Part shown: positions 42,114 to 50,918 of the stretch, piece by piece
Layout: each line of letters opens with the position of its first letter
How positions within the stretch are numbered: position 1 is the first letter of the stretch
Assembly (NCBI GenBank): GCA_016932835.1
Contig: JAFGCD010000042.1
Location: forward strand, 1-50,918
Direction of reading: 5' to 3'
Length of the DNA: 50,918 bases
From: Sedimentisphaerales bacterium
GTDB lineage: Bacteria > Planctomycetota > Phycisphaerae > Sedimentisphaerales > Anaerobacaceae
Notes under the pieces: generated by a model
Database searches by the model: none
What the model was told of the DNA's origin: nothing
Seen by the model: only the letters and a program-made list of their open reading frames with translations
Made by a program: the position numbers and the translations under genes

Positions 42114-44096
42114 ATGGGACAAGATCAGAAGGGCATTCACTCACTTATGAGCGAAAACCGCACATTTCCGCCGCCGGCGGAAATACAGGCAAATGCCTAT
42201 GTTAATAGCCCGGAACAATATCAACAAATGTGGGAAAAATCCATTAATGACCCGGATGGTTTCTGGCTTGAACAAGCCAAGAGCCTTACATGGTTCAAGG
42301 AGCCGACAAAGAGCCTGGAATACACATGGGACACGAAGAATCGGAAAATTGAGCACACATGGTTCGCTGACGGCGAATTGAACGTTTCCTACAATTGTCT
42401 TGACCGCCACCTTGGGACCCCCATAGCCAAAAAGGTCGCGCTTATCTGGCAAGGTGAGGCCGAAGATGCCGTCAAGAAGCTCACATATGAAGAACTCCAC
42501 AAGGAAGTCTGCAAATTCGCCAATGTCCTCAAGTCCAAGGGTATCGGCAAAGGCGACCGTGTCGCGATCTACATGCCAATGATTATAGAGCTTCCGATAG
42601 TCATGCTGGCATGCACGCGGATAGGCGCTATCCATTCGATTATCTTCGGCGGATTCAGCGCCGATGCAATCGAAGGCAGAGTCAACGATTCAGACTGCAA
42701 GATGCTAATTACTTCAAACGTTTCCCTCCGCGCCGGCAAGCATATCCCCCTCAAGGCTATCTCAGACGAAGCCTTGAAAAAGACACCCACCATCGAGAGC
42801 GTAATAGTCGTAAAAATCAACGATGAGCCCTGCAACATGCAGGAAGGCCGCGACTTCTGGTATCACGATGTTATGGCCGACGCCTCCGACCAATGCGAGC
42901 CCGAGCACATGAATGCCGAGGATCCGCTGTTCATCCTCTATACGTCAGGCTCGACAGGCAAGCCCAAGGGCGTCGTCCACACTACCGGCGGATACCTGCT
43001 GCATACATCAATTACACACAAAATCATTTTCAATATCCACGATGACGATATCTACTGGTGCACCGCAGACATCGGCTGGGTAACCGGGCACAGCTACATC
43101 ACCTACGGCCCGCTCGCAAACGGCGCGACCTCGCTGATGTTCGAAGGCGTCCCCACCTATCCCGACGCAGGCCGTTTCTGGCAAATCTGCGATAAGTTCG
43201 GTGTAACCGTATTCTACACGGCTCCGACGGCGATTCGGGCCTTGATGCGGCTCGGTGAGGAGTGGCCGGCCAAGTATAAACTCGATACCATGAGAATCCT
43301 CGGTTCGGTCGGCGAGCCGATCAACCCTGAGGCATGGATGTGGTACTACGAGAAGATCGGGCGGAACAAGTGCCCAATCGTTGATACCTGGTGGCAAACT
43401 GAGACCGGCGGATTCATGATTACCCCTATGCCGGGCGCTCATACGCTCAAACCGGGCAGTGCGAACAAGCCCTTCTTCGGCGTCGATACTGTCGTCCTCA
43501 GAGATGATGGAACCGAGTGCGAAACCAATGAGGGCGGCAAGCTCTGCATTCGCAAGCCCTGGCCGGGAATGATGAGGACTATGTGGGGAGACCACGAGAG
43601 ATTCATCGACACCTACTTCACAATGTTCAGCGATCTCTATTTCGCCGGTGACGGCTGCCGTATCGACCAGGACGGCGATCACTGGCTTATGGGCAGAATC
43701 GATGACGTCGTAAATGTCTCCGGGCACCGCATCGGAACCGCCGAGGTCGAAAGCGCTCTCGTCAGTCACGACAAGGTTGCCGAAGCTGCTGTTACGCCTG
43801 TCCCGCACGACATCAAAGGACAGGGGCTTTATGCCTTTGTGACACTTGTCGGCGGCGTGCAGGAAAGCGACGAACTGAAAAAAGAGCTCATCAAGCACGT
43901 CCGCAAGGAGATCGGCCCAATCGCGGCGCCTGAGGCCATCCAGTTTGCCCCGGCACTTCCGAAGACTCGTTCCGGCAAGATCATGCGGCGAATCTTGCGA
44001 AAGATCGCCGAGAAGAACACCGATAATCTCGGTGATATCACGACGCTCGCTGATCCGCATGTGGTCGAAGCACTGATTAAGGGACGGGGAGAATGA
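42114..44096 (+). CDS. acs: Acetyl-CoA synthetase (AMP-forming)
   Basis: Activates acetate to acetyl-CoA through acetyl-AMP. The 660-residue protein has the AMP-binding loop [39 protein letters not shown] and the C-terminal [18 protein letters not shown], whose lysine in SGKIMRR is the residue acetylated to switch off Acs in other bacteria. The ATG at 42114 has AAGGAG six bases before it; an ATG seven codons upstream overlaps the ribosome site and is rejected. A hairpin at 44120-44152 follows. The nearby GNAT-fused protein and AcuC-like deacetylase are plausible regulators of this enzyme. Confidence 0.96.
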   Translation: MGQDQKGIHSLMSENRTFPPPAEIQANAYVNSPEQYQQMWEKSINDPDGFWLEQAKSLTWFKEPTKSLEYTWDTKNRKIEHTWFADGELNVSYNCLDRHLGTPIAKKVALIWQGEAEDAVKKLTYEELHKEVCKFANVLKSKGIGKGDRVAIYMPMIIELPIVMLACTRIGAIHSIIFGGFSADAIEGRVNDSDCKMLITSNVSLRAGKHIPLKAISDEALKKTPTIESVIVVKINDEPCNMQEGRDFWYHDVMADASDQCEPEHMNAEDPLFILYTSGSTGKPKGVVHTTGGYLLHTSITHKIIFNIHDDDIYWCTADIGWVTGHSYITYGPLANGATSLMFEGVPTYPDAGRFWQICDKFGVTVFYTAPTAIRALMRLGEEWPAKYKLDTMRILGSVGEPINPEAWMWYYEKIGRNKCPIVDTWWQTETGGFMITPMPGAHTLKPGSANKPFFGVDTVVLRDDGTECETNEGGKLCIRKPWPGMMRTMWGDHERFIDTYFTMFSDLYFAGDGCRIDQDGDHWLMGRIDDVVNVSGHRIGTAEVESALVSHDKVAEAAVTPVPHDIKGQGLYAFVTLVGGVQESDELKKELIKHVRKEIGPIAAPEAIQFAPALPKTRSGKIMRRILRKIAEKNTDNLGDITTLADPHVVEALIKGRGE

Positions 44097-44119
44097 CCAT
44101 TCCCACCTTATAAACTACA

Positions 44120-44152
44120 GGCCGGATGTGTTTGGAGAAGGCACATCCGGCC
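44120..44152 (+). terminator. Hairpin between acs and the OxlT-like gene
   Basis: GGCCGGATGTG pairs perfectly with CACATCCGGCC (11 bp) around an 11-base loop, then TATCTCTTTCT. The T-run is broken and the next gene starts 25 bases later, so it may be a partial terminator or RNA-stability element letting some transcripts run into the carrier gene. Confidence 0.6.
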
Positions 44153-44177
44153 TATCTCTTTCTAAAGGAATATATCG

Positions 44178-45443
44178 ATGAGTGAAGAAAACATCACGAC
44201 GCCGCTGGAGATCAAGAATCACGGCTGGCGAGTAGCCTTCGCAGGAATGGGAATCAATCTGGCCTTGGGAATTCTATACACATGGAGCGTCATCAGCAAG
44301 CGAATCCCGGAAGAATGGGGCTGGAATGAAGACGACAAATCTCTGCCCTATATGCTGGCCTGTCTAATCTTTTCGCTAGTGATGGTCCCCGCAGGCAGAA
44401 TGCAGGACAAGCTTAGCCCGCGTCTTGTCGCGACGATCGGCGGCATTCTCGTCGGAATTGGATTTCTATTTGCAAGCATGACGACCTCTCCAGTGGCCTT
44501 CGCTATCGGCTTCGGAGTTTTGGCCGGAGCGGGAATCGGTTTCGGGTATGCTTCGGCAACCCCACCTGCGGTGAAATGGTTCCCCGCCGCAAAGACAGGC
44601 CTTATCGCGGGAATTGTGGTTTCCGGTTTCGGGCTGGCTTCGGTGTATGCAGCACCGCTCACTGAGAAATTAATCGTCGGCCTTGGTTTCAGCAAAGCTG
44701 TACTGATCCTCGGGATAGCATTTCTCATTGTTGTGGTTTCGTTGGCGCAATTGCTCAAACCGCCGCCCAAAGGATACATTCCGGCCGGAGCAAAGACGCC
44801 AAAGAAACTCAACGCCGGCGACAAAAAGGAAGACTTTCTGCCGCGGGAAATGCTCGGAACGGCCCAGTTCTACATGATTTGGTTTATGTACGCCTGCGGT
44901 GCCGGAGCGGGACTTATGGTAATTGCAAAACTTGCGGCAATTGCCAAGGTCCAGGCCAAAATCGAAATGGGCTTCGTACTTGTTGCCGTCCTCGCAATAG
45001 GCAATGGAGCCGGGCGAATCCTTGCCGGTATGCTCAGCGACAAAATCGGACGCAAGACAACTATGGCGATATGTTTTGTTACGCAGGCCGTTATGATAAT
45101 ACTTCTTTCGCGGGCAACAGAAGGCAGCGCTCTGGCCAATATGTCGATCCTGGCGCTCGTTTCAGCAGTGATCGGCGCCAACTACGGAGCTAATCTTTCT
45201 CTGTTCCCCTCCATTACGAAGGATTACTACGGCCTCAAGAATTTCGGAATGAACTACGGATTGGTTTTCACTGCCTGGGGAGTCGGAGGCTTCATGCTGG
45301 CAAAGTTGGCCGGGATGATGTATGTGAAGCACCAAACCTTTGCAATAGCGTACTATGGCGCTTCTGGGCTGCTCGTGCTGGCCGCAATCATGTCGTTCTT
45401 TGTCAAGCCGCCTCACCATACGATCCAGGCAACAGAGGCATGA
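44178..45443 (+). CDS. OxlT-like MFS carrier (oxalate/formate antiporter family)
   Basis: A 421-residue major-facilitator protein with about twelve membrane segments. The start WRVAFAGMGINLALGILYTWSV (shown in part as NLALGILYTWSV) and the WGWNEDDKSLPYMLACLIFS region are typical of the OxlT/oxalate:formate antiporter family; AGAGIGFGYASATPPAVKWFP is its conserved helix 4-5 motif, and GRILAGMLSDKIGRKTT the MFS loop signature. AAAGGA precedes the ATG. It follows acs and may be partly co-transcribed with it, so a monocarboxylate such as acetate or formate is a likely substrate. Specificity cannot be read from sequence. Confidence 0.85.
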   Translation: MSEENITTPLEIKNHGWRVAFAGMGINLALGILYTWSVISKRIPEEWGWNEDDKSLPYMLACLIFSLVMVPAGRMQDKLSPRLVATIGGILVGIGFLFASMTTSPVAFAIGFGVLAGAGIGFGYASATPPAVKWFPAAKTGLIAGIVVSGFGLASVYAAPLTEKLIVGLGFSKAVLILGIAFLIVVVSLAQLLKPPPKGYIPAGAKTPKKLNAGDKKEDFLPREMLGTAQFYMIWFMYACGAGAGLMVIAKLAAIAKVQAKIEMGFVLVAVLAIGNGAGRILAGMLSDKIGRKTTMAICFVTQAVMIILLSRATEGSALANMSILALVSAVIGANYGANLSLFPSITKDYYGLKNFGMNYGLVFTAWGVGGFMLAKLAGMMYVKHQTFAIAYYGASGLLVLAAIMSFFVKPPHHTIQATEA

Positions 45444-45471
45444 TGCGCTGATTGCTGTTTTCAGATTATTT

Positions 45472-45502
45472 AAGGCCCCGATGTTGACATCGGGGCCTTT
45501 TT
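45472..45502. terminator. Bidirectional terminator between the MFS gene and acuC
   Basis: AAGGCCCCGATG pairs with CATCGGGGCCTT around a TTGA tetraloop (45472-45499), followed by more T on the right and preceded by A/T on the left. The two flanking genes converge. Confidence 0.93.
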
Positions 45503-45512
45503 CTTGCGCCTC

Positions 45513-46649
45513 TCAAAGTCCGTGAACGCTGAATACCTTCGACTTGATGATCTCGATTGTCGCATTCATAGCAGGTTCGACCTTCGCTCGCTGCTCGGCA
45601 GTCACCGCTATCGCCCTGTCCCGCAACCCCCCCTGCCAATCGGTACTTTCGAGCATAACTCCGCCGACAGCAGCGCTTGTAATATGGTCGCACTGCGTGC
45701 CTGTGAGCACAGTCCATCCCAGCGCCCAGGCCCTTACGGTATTCTCGACATTGTACCCCCCGCCGCCCGTCATCAATATCGGCTTATCATACGTCAGGAG
45801 GTGACTGATGATTTCGGCATAGACATTGTTCGTCAACTGCATGTGAGCCAGGGGATCGCCCGCAAGAGCATCGGCCCCGAACTCGAAGACAATCATGTCA
45901 GGCTCGTAAGCAGTCGCCAGAGGCGGCAATATCGCCTCGAATGCCCGCAGGTATGCCTCGTCGTAGGTATCGACCGGAAGGGGCACGTTAACGCAATACC
46001 CTTGTCCCGGCCCCGTACCCGTTTCATCGGCAAAGCCTGTTCCGGGAAACAATGTCTTCGGATCCTGGTGGAACGATACCGTCATCACATCGCGGCGATC
46101 ATAAAACGCGCGCGCCACCGCGTCCCCGTGGTGCACGTCCACATCAAGATACAATATCTTCTTACTCTTCTCGGCAAGGACAATGCAGGCCAGTGCAACA
46201 TCGTTTATATAGCAGAAGCCCGATGCGCGTTCCTGCCCAGCATGATGAAAGCCGCCCGACGGATTAAATGCCAGATCGGCCGAATGCGACAAAATCATCT
46301 CAGCAGCCGTAATAGTCCCGCCCGTAGCAAGAACGGCGTAGTCGTACATCCCGGAGAAGACCGGGCAATCCTCGGTGCCGATTCCCATATTGAACTCCTC
46401 AATCCCCCAACGGCCTTCCGCCGAATTTCTGAGAGCATCAAGGTAGCGTTTGTGGTGGAATTTCCTCAGGACCTCTTCCTTCGCCGGCACAGGGGCCACC
46501 TCGCTGCGTCCTTCACCCAGCAGCAACCCCATAGAGTTTAGAACCTGCCTGACCCGGCCGGTACGATTCGTATCGAATGGACAATGCTCAGGATAGCTAA
46601 ATCCATCAATCTCAGGCGAGTGAATAAATATGGCTTTCTTTGTGGCCAA
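45513..46649 (-). CDS. acuC: AcuC-like zinc-dependent deacetylase (class I HDAC family)
   Basis: A 378-residue deacetylase of the histone-deacetylase/AcuC family. Active-site parts are all present: the HH pair in GGFHHAGQ, zinc ligands in LYLDVDVHHGDAVA and in FGADALAGDP, and the catalytic tyrosine in TGGGGYNVENT. In Bacillus AcuC removes acetyl groups from acetyl-CoA synthetase; the same job is likely here, with acs 3 kb away and a GNAT domain in the next gene. A TTG at 46649 is the start, supported by AGGAG five bases upstream that overlaps the stop of the preceding gene. It is the last gene of the minus-strand operon. Confidence 0.88.
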   Translation of the reverse strand: MATKKAIFIHSPEIDGFSYPEHCPFDTNRTGRVRQVLNSMGLLLGEGRSEVAPVPAKEEVLRKFHHKRYLDALRNSAEGRWGIEEFNMGIGTEDCPVFSGMYDYAVLATGGTITAAEMILSHSADLAFNPSGGFHHAGQERASGFCYINDVALACIVLAEKSKKILYLDVDVHHGDAVARAFYDRRDVMTVSFHQDPKTLFPGTGFADETGTGPGQGYCVNVPLPVDTYDEAYLRAFEAILPPLATAYEPDMIVFEFGADALAGDPLAHMQLTNNVYAEIISHLLTYDKPILMTGGGGYNVENTVRAWALGWTVLTGTQCDHITSAAVGGVMLESTDWQGGLRDRAIAVTAEQRAKVEPAMNATIEIIKSKVFSVHGL

Positions 46650-46657
46650 AGTCGCTC

Positions 46658-48529
46658 CTATTCACCCTGCCTTGCCAGATCGTACGAAATGCTGTAAGCA
46701 TCACCGTCGAACTCCGTATTGACCTTGTAGCCTGAGTTGTGGAAAACAGCCAGCATCGGCTTGTTACTCGGAAGAACCTTGGCATAGAATCGCTTCACGC
46801 CGCGCTTCTTGGCGATCTGGGTCACACAATCCAGCAGGAGGGTCCCCATACCCTTCTGTTGCCATTCATCCTGCACCAGGAACGCCACTTCAGCAGCCTG
46901 AGTGTGAGGATCGAGGAAATACTGGGCAATCGCAACGATATCCTCGCCGGAAATACTGGGAACTACCCCAACAATCGCAAGGTCTTTGTTGTAGTCAATG
47001 TTCGTCAATTGCTGGATGTCTCTATGTGGAAATACGACCGTACGAGTCATATATCTGGTCTTGACGGATTCCTCGCTCAAAGAATACAACATCTCAGAGA
47101 GGGCGAGTTCGTCGGTAGGTTTGACCGGCCTGAAGAATATCTCGGTGCCGTCACGCAGAGTCGAATAGTGCTCCAACTCTTTCGGGTAACTCGACTCCTC
47201 GAATGACAACTCGATCTGGTCCTGATATATGTAATTCTTGGCTTTGGCCGCCTGCATGAGAGACTTTCGGAACTTCGGGTGGGCTATATTGATCAAATCA
47301 AGCACCCTTTCCCTGATGCTCTTGCCGTGCAGATAGGCAACGCCGTATTCCGTCACAACATAATGAACATCGCCCCTTGTAGTTACTACGCCGGCGCCTT
47401 CGGTCAAATGCGGCACAATCCTCGATACCTCCCCGTCCTTTGCCGTTGACCGCATCGCTATCACCGCTTTGCCGCCCCTGCTGCGAGCCGCCCCGCGAAT
47501 AAAATCGATTTGCCCCCCGATACCGCTATAGAACTGATACCCCAATGAATCAGAGCACACCTGGCCCGTCAAGTCGATCTCCAGCCCGACATTGATCCCC
47601 ACCATCTTCTCGTGCTGGCTGATGACATTGACATCGTTAACATACTCGGTAGGATGAAACTCGAAGAAAGGATTGTTGTCAATATAATCGTAAAGCCGCT
47701 TCGAACCCATGCAGAAACTCGCTACGACCTTGCCACGATTCAGAGTTTTCTTCGAACACGTTACCGCACCGCATTCAATCAGGTCGATAATCCAGTCGCT
47801 GAACATCTCTGTATGAATGCCAAGGTCCTTCTTCTCGGCAAGATACTCGACCAGGGCGTGGGGAATCTGGCCGATGCCGCACTCGATGGTGCTGCCGTCC
47901 TCAACGAGCCTGGCAATATTCTGCCCGATACTGCGAAGCGTATCGTCCAGCTCCGGCATAGGAATCTCGATTATATCCTCATCCATCGGAACCAGAACAT
48001 CAATGGAGTTGATATGAAGGAAGCTGTCGCCGAAAGTCCGCGGCATCTTGCTGTTGACCTGTGCAATGACATATCTCGCATTGGCGGCAGCGGCTTTGAC
48101 TATATCCACGGATACGCCCAAACTGCACAGGCCGTTGGCATCCGGCGGCGAGACGCTTATCAGGGCGACATCAATCGGAATGCGTCCGGTCTCAAACTCC
48201 ACAGGTATCTCGGAGAGAAATATCGGCGTATAATCCCCTATACCCTTTTGGAGTGCGTCACGAACGTTATCGGCGATGAAGAAACTGTTCATCTTGAATT
48301 TTTCGCGGAATTGCTCGGCTGCATATGGCGCCGCACCCATAGTCAGAAGATGCACGACATGCGCATCGTAAATGTGGCTGGAATGCTCGACCAAAGCCTG
48401 TACAAGGTGTTGCGGCTGTCCGCAACCTGTCCCTATAAAGACGTGGTCCCCGGATTTCACCAGTTTCATCGCGGCCGAGGCCGTCTGTATCTTGTCGCTG
48501 TATCTCTCTTTCCAATCGAGTTGCTGCAT
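46658..48529 (-). CDS. Acetyl-CoA hydrolase/CoA-transferase fused to GNAT acetyltransferase
   Basis: A 623-residue two-domain protein. Residues ~1-440 are an acetyl-CoA hydrolase / 4-hydroxybutyrate CoA-transferase-type domain, with TIECGIGQIPHALVEYL, GIHTEMFSDW (carrying the catalytic Glu position of this family) and VVTEYGVAYLHGKS. Residues ~460-623 are a GNAT domain with the acetyl-CoA-binding loop QQKGMGTLLLDCV and a Pat-like start (FFRPVKPTDELALSEMLYSL). The first half could exchange CoA between acetate and another acid; the second could acetylate lysines. The ATG at 48529 lies one base after the acd gene's stop, with GGAG inside that gene's end, so translation is coupled. Confidence 0.88.
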   Translation of the reverse strand: MQQLDWKERYSDKIQTASAAMKLVKSGDHVFIGTGCGQPQHLVQALVEHSSHIYDAHVVHLLTMGAAPYAAEQFREKFKMNSFFIADNVRDALQKGIGDYTPIFLSEIPVEFETGRIPIDVALISVSPPDANGLCSLGVSVDIVKAAAANARYVIAQVNSKMPRTFGDSFLHINSIDVLVPMDEDIIEIPMPELDDTLRSIGQNIARLVEDGSTIECGIGQIPHALVEYLAEKKDLGIHTEMFSDWIIDLIECGAVTCSKKTLNRGKVVASFCMGSKRLYDYIDNNPFFEFHPTEYVNDVNVISQHEKMVGINVGLEIDLTGQVCSDSLGYQFYSGIGGQIDFIRGAARSRGGKAVIAMRSTAKDGEVSRIVPHLTEGAGVVTTRGDVHYVVTEYGVAYLHGKSIRERVLDLINIAHPKFRKSLMQAAKAKNYIYQDQIELSFEESSYPKELEHYSTLRDGTEIFFRPVKPTDELALSEMLYSLSEESVKTRYMTRTVVFPHRDIQQLTNIDYNKDLAIVGVVPSISGEDIVAIAQYFLDPHTQAAEVAFLVQDEWQQKGMGTLLLDCVTQIAKKRGVKRFYAKVLPSNKPMLAVFHNSGYKVNTEFDGDAYSISYDLARQGE

Positions 48530-48530
48530 A

Positions 48531-50630
48531 TTACTTCTCCAGGCTTATCCGGGCATCGACCGCAATCGGCGTAGTCCCGGGACTGCCTACCACATAAGGA
48601 TTGATATCCATTTCCTTGATCTGAGGAAATTCAGTGACCAGTTGCGAGAGCCTCTGCAAACCTTCTGCGATTCTCTCGATATCCACCCCCTCGTCCCCAC
48701 GAACGCCCTGCAATATCTTATATGTCTTCGTGCTTATGAGCATCTGCTTAGCCTCCTGGGCTGTAAGAGGCGCCAGATAAAAAGAAACATCCTTCAAAAC
48801 CTCGACCATAATCCCGCCCATTCCGAACATCATCAAGGGCCCGAAATGCGGGTCGCGATGCATCCCCAGGATAACTTCCTTTCCCTTCCTGCACATCTCC
48901 TGCACAAGCACGCCGAGAATGTGTGCATCCGGCTTTTTCCTGGGTATGCGATACATCATCAGGTCGAACGCATCGCGGACCTCCTGCTCACTGCTGATTC
49001 CAACTTTCACCCCCCCTACGTCGGATTTGTGCAGTATATCAGGCGACCATATTTTCAAGACAACGGGATAGCCGAGTTGCTGAGCTATGTTCGCCGCCTG
49101 GTCAGCCGTCGTAGCGATTGCACCTTTGGGAGTGACAAAGCCATAAGCCTCGAGAATATCCTTGGACTCGGCCTCCCCAATATCAAGAATGCCCTGTCGC
49201 AGATGCCTTTCGACTATGTTCTCCACCTTTCTGCGATTGACGCCGAACAGCTTCACGACTCTCCTCGGTCTCGAACGCCACTGAACGTAATGGACCATCG
49301 CTTCGATAGTATCAACTGCGCTCTCAGGAGAATCGTACAGCGGCACGTTGCCCTGCCTCAGAATATCGACACCCTCACGCACCTTCGCAGCCCCAAGGAA
49401 ACACGCAAAGACCGGCTTCGTCGGTTTCTGACGTGTTATTCGAACGATAGCTTCCGCAGTCTTCGCGGATTCGGTCATTGCCTGCGGAGTCAGCAGTACC
49501 AGAACCGCATCCACATTATTATCGTCAATTACCACATCGAGAGCATATTCATAACGGTCGGCAAGCGCATCGCCCAGAACGTCTATCGGATTGAGCAGAT
49601 TCGCCGCCGCCGGCATCTTCTCCGCCAACTTCTGGATTGTGCCTTCGTTCAACTTCGCAAACGTCAGCCCTTCACGCTCGATAGCGTCAGCCGCCATGAT
49701 TCCAGGCCCGCCGGCGTTGGTGATAACGGCCACGCGAGCACCCGCCGGAAGAGGCTGATTCGCAAAGGCCTGGGCGTAATCGAACTGCTGCTTGATCGAA
49801 TTACACCGAATTATACCGGATCGCTCGAACGCCGATTCGTATGCCACCTCGCTGCCGGCAAGGCTGCCCGTATGCGACGACGCCGCAACGGCTCCGGCCT
49901 CGGTGCCACCGGATTTCATCAGAAGAATAGGCTTGATATAGGATATCCGCTCAGCTTCTCTAACGAAGGTATTGCCGTCCGTAATACTCTCAAGATAACC
50001 GGCGATCACTTTCGTATCGCCATCCTCCGCCACGGCCTCGATGATGTCCAATTCGTCCACATCCGCCTTGTTACCGATGCTGACAAGCGTACTGAATCCA
50101 ATACCGTTTGCGTTGGCAGTATCGAGAATAGCCGCCAGCAACGCCCCGGATTGCGACAGATATGCTATCCCGCCGGATGCGGGCAGGTCGCCGCCGAAAC
50201 TCGCATTCAGCTTGTTGCCCGGAACAATGACTCCAAGGCAGTTCGGTCCGATTACCCTAATGCCGGCCTGTCTGGCGATTCGGATAACCTCGTTCTCCAG
50301 CGTCATTCCATCTTTTCCGACCTCCCGAAAACCAGCAGTGATGATGATGACCGATTTCGCCTTGACCTTGGCGCATTGCTTCATAACCCCAGCCACAAAC
50401 TTGGCGGGAATAATAATGACAACAAGGTCGGGAGTCTCCGGCAGCGATTCGATATCCTTGTAGCACTCAAGACCTTCGATTTCATCAGCCTTGGGATTAA
50501 CCGGGAATATTTTGCCCCTATAACCAGCCTCGAGCATATTAGCCAGGATCTCGTAGCCGACCTTGCCTTTCTGCCGCGACGCACCAACAATCGCAACAGA
50601 CTGCGGATTGAAAAAGCCTTCAAGATTCAT
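48531..50630 (-). CDS. acd: Acetate-CoA ligase (ADP-forming), fused alpha and beta subunits
   Basis: Converts acetyl-CoA + ADP + Pi to acetate + ATP, or the reverse. The 699-residue protein has a CoA-binding domain (VAIVGASRQKGKVGYEI), succinyl-CoA-ligase-like domains with IGPNCLGV and the phospho-histidine loop SSHTGSLAGS, then an ATP-grasp beta part from about residue 470 (YGFVTPKGAIATTADQAANI, GYPVVLKIWSPDILHKSDVG, FGMGGIMVEVLKDVSFYLAP). It has no GNAT domain, unlike Pat enzymes of the same fold. The ATG at 50630 has AAAGGA five bases upstream and is preferred to the in-frame GTG at 50660. A perfect -10 promoter precedes it. In an acetogen it could conserve energy while making acetate. Confidence 0.92.
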   Translation of the reverse strand: MNLEGFFNPQSVAIVGASRQKGKVGYEILANMLEAGYRGKIFPVNPKADEIEGLECYKDIESLPETPDLVVIIIPAKFVAGVMKQCAKVKAKSVIIITAGFREVGKDGMTLENEVIRIARQAGIRVIGPNCLGVIVPGNKLNASFGGDLPASGGIAYLSQSGALLAAILDTANANGIGFSTLVSIGNKADVDELDIIEAVAEDGDTKVIAGYLESITDGNTFVREAERISYIKPILLMKSGGTEAGAVAASSHTGSLAGSEVAYESAFERSGIIRCNSIKQQFDYAQAFANQPLPAGARVAVITNAGGPGIMAADAIEREGLTFAKLNEGTIQKLAEKMPAAANLLNPIDVLGDALADRYEYALDVVIDDNNVDAVLVLLTPQAMTESAKTAEAIVRITRQKPTKPVFACFLGAAKVREGVDILRQGNVPLYDSPESAVDTIEAMVHYVQWRSRPRRVVKLFGVNRRKVENIVERHLRQGILDIGEAESKDILEAYGFVTPKGAIATTADQAANIAQQLGYPVVLKIWSPDILHKSDVGGVKVGISSEQEVRDAFDLMMYRIPRKKPDAHILGVLVQEMCRKGKEVILGMHRDPHFGPLMMFGMGGIMVEVLKDVSFYLAPLTAQEAKQMLISTKTYKILQGVRGDEGVDIERIAEGLQRLSQLVTEFPQIKEMDINPYVVGSPGTTPIAVDARISLEK

Positions 50631-50672
50631 ACGGGTCCTTTCTGAACCAATACGGGTCACTAAAGGCGAGCT

Positions 50673-50701
50673 ATTATACGGAACTGTCGGCCTGCTTTCA
50701 A
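50673..50701 (-). promoter_or_regulatory. Strong promoter of the acd-CoA transferase-acuC operon
   Basis: Minus strand TTGAAA (50701-50696), 17 bases, perfect TATAAT (50678-50673), about 40 bases before the acd ATG. Confidence 0.7.
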
Positions 50702-50725
50702 CGCTTTTTTGCCCTCAAATCGAGT

Positions 50726-50918
50726 TGTCCAGACACTTTTTCACCGCCCCATACCCAAATCATAGAACAGCTTGAGTCTCCATTCAAGAACCTTTACAAT
50801 GGAAAAAGGACTTAGAGTCTATCCGAATAACCTCTCGTCGGCCCGAGATCGAGCGAGTCGGTTGTGGACAAGGAAGGCGAAGCAGGCAATCTGCAGCATT
50901 GTCGATACAGCCTGACGC
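50726..50918 (-). mobile_element. Possible end of an insertion sequence (incomplete at window edge)
   Basis: From 50726 the sequence TGTCCAGACACTTTTTC looks like an insertion-sequence terminal repeat (TGT start, internal GAC/GTC symmetry). About 90 bases further in, on the minus strand, an open frame enters from the right edge and stops at 50819; it reads in part LQIACFAFLVHNRLARSRAD, plausible as the tail of a transposase. The other end lies outside the window, so family and completeness cannot be judged. Confidence 0.3.
50819..50918 (-). CDS. Partial open frame at right edge, possible transposase C-terminus
   Basis: About 32 codons, entering from beyond the window and ending at TAG (50821-50819). 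The fragment is hydrophobic then basic (FAFLVHNRLARSR) and ends DERLFG. No conserved motif is long enough to assign a family; the transposase idea rests on the repeat-like sequence at 50726. Confidence 0.25.
   Translation of the reverse strand, partial: RQAVSTMLQIACFAFLVHNRLARSRADERLFG

Noticed and set aside
48372-50645. Plus-strand open frame of 757 codons
   Set aside because: It mirrors the acd gene on the other strand; the protein is His/Arg/Gln-rich with no recognisable domain, a usual shadow of a GC-rich coding region.
1-50918. tRNA, rRNA or CRISPR array
   Set aside because: No cloverleaf-like sequence with CCA-type context, no ribosomal RNA sequence and no regularly spaced short repeats were seen on either strand.

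Overview
The window looks like a chromosomal segment of an anaerobic, acetyl-CoA-pathway bacterium, most likely a planctomycete of the Phycisphaerae/Sedimentisphaerales type. The taxonomic reading is inference. It rests on a secreted protein ending in an Asp-rich dockerin-like tail, a short prepilin-type protein of the kind abundant in that group, a secreted PQQ-propeller protein, and several GTG/TTG starts. Genes are dense. No tRNA, rRNA or CRISPR array is visible, and mobile DNA is suspected only at the far right edge.

Left part (about 0.2-7.2 kb): a STAS-domain protein on the minus strand, then a plus-strand run starting from a sigma70-like promoter. It encodes a small Cys-rich protein, a ModE-type regulator, a pseudopilin, a secreted OB-fold/dockerin protein, a membrane protein, a THEP1-like NTPase, a MobB-like/MobA fusion, LipB and LipA. 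The theme is molybdenum-cofactor and lipoate supply mixed with exported proteins. From 7.2 to 12.0 kb stand three PilX-like surface-protein paralogues, each with its own promoter and a shared 5' leader. From 12.1 to 15.3 kb come AmrS-type radical SAM, PdxB and FolP genes. On the minus strand at 15.4-21.9 kb are a GlcD-GlcF-type oxidoreductase, an MlaF/MlaE-type ABC pair and a secreted PQQ-repeat protein.

The core is 22.0-40.9 kb, all plus strand. First come a DUF3786 protein, a CooC ATPase, a CooF-like ferredoxin and three NuoE/NuoF/NuoG-N-like subunits without any hydrogenase active site. Then come acsA (CODH), acsB (acetyl-CoA synthase), acsC, acsV, a second cooC, acsD, acsE, fhs and folD, closed by a strong bidirectional terminator. 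This is the whole carbonyl branch plus the folate-activating steps of the Wood-Ljungdahl pathway. Formate dehydrogenase, methenyl/methylene steps beyond FolD, and methylene-THF reductase are not in the window.

The right part (41.0-50.7 kb) handles acetate: a probable outer-membrane barrel protein (minus), acetyl-CoA synthetase and an OxlT-like carrier (plus), then a minus-strand operon of ADP-forming acetyl-CoA synthetase, a CoA-transferase fused to a GNAT acetyltransferase, and an AcuC-like deacetylase. Together these could make or consume acetate and tune Acs by reversible lysine acetylation. The last ~190 bases may be the end of an insertion sequence. Promoters were found by eye as two hexamers with 16-17 base spacing; none has been tested.
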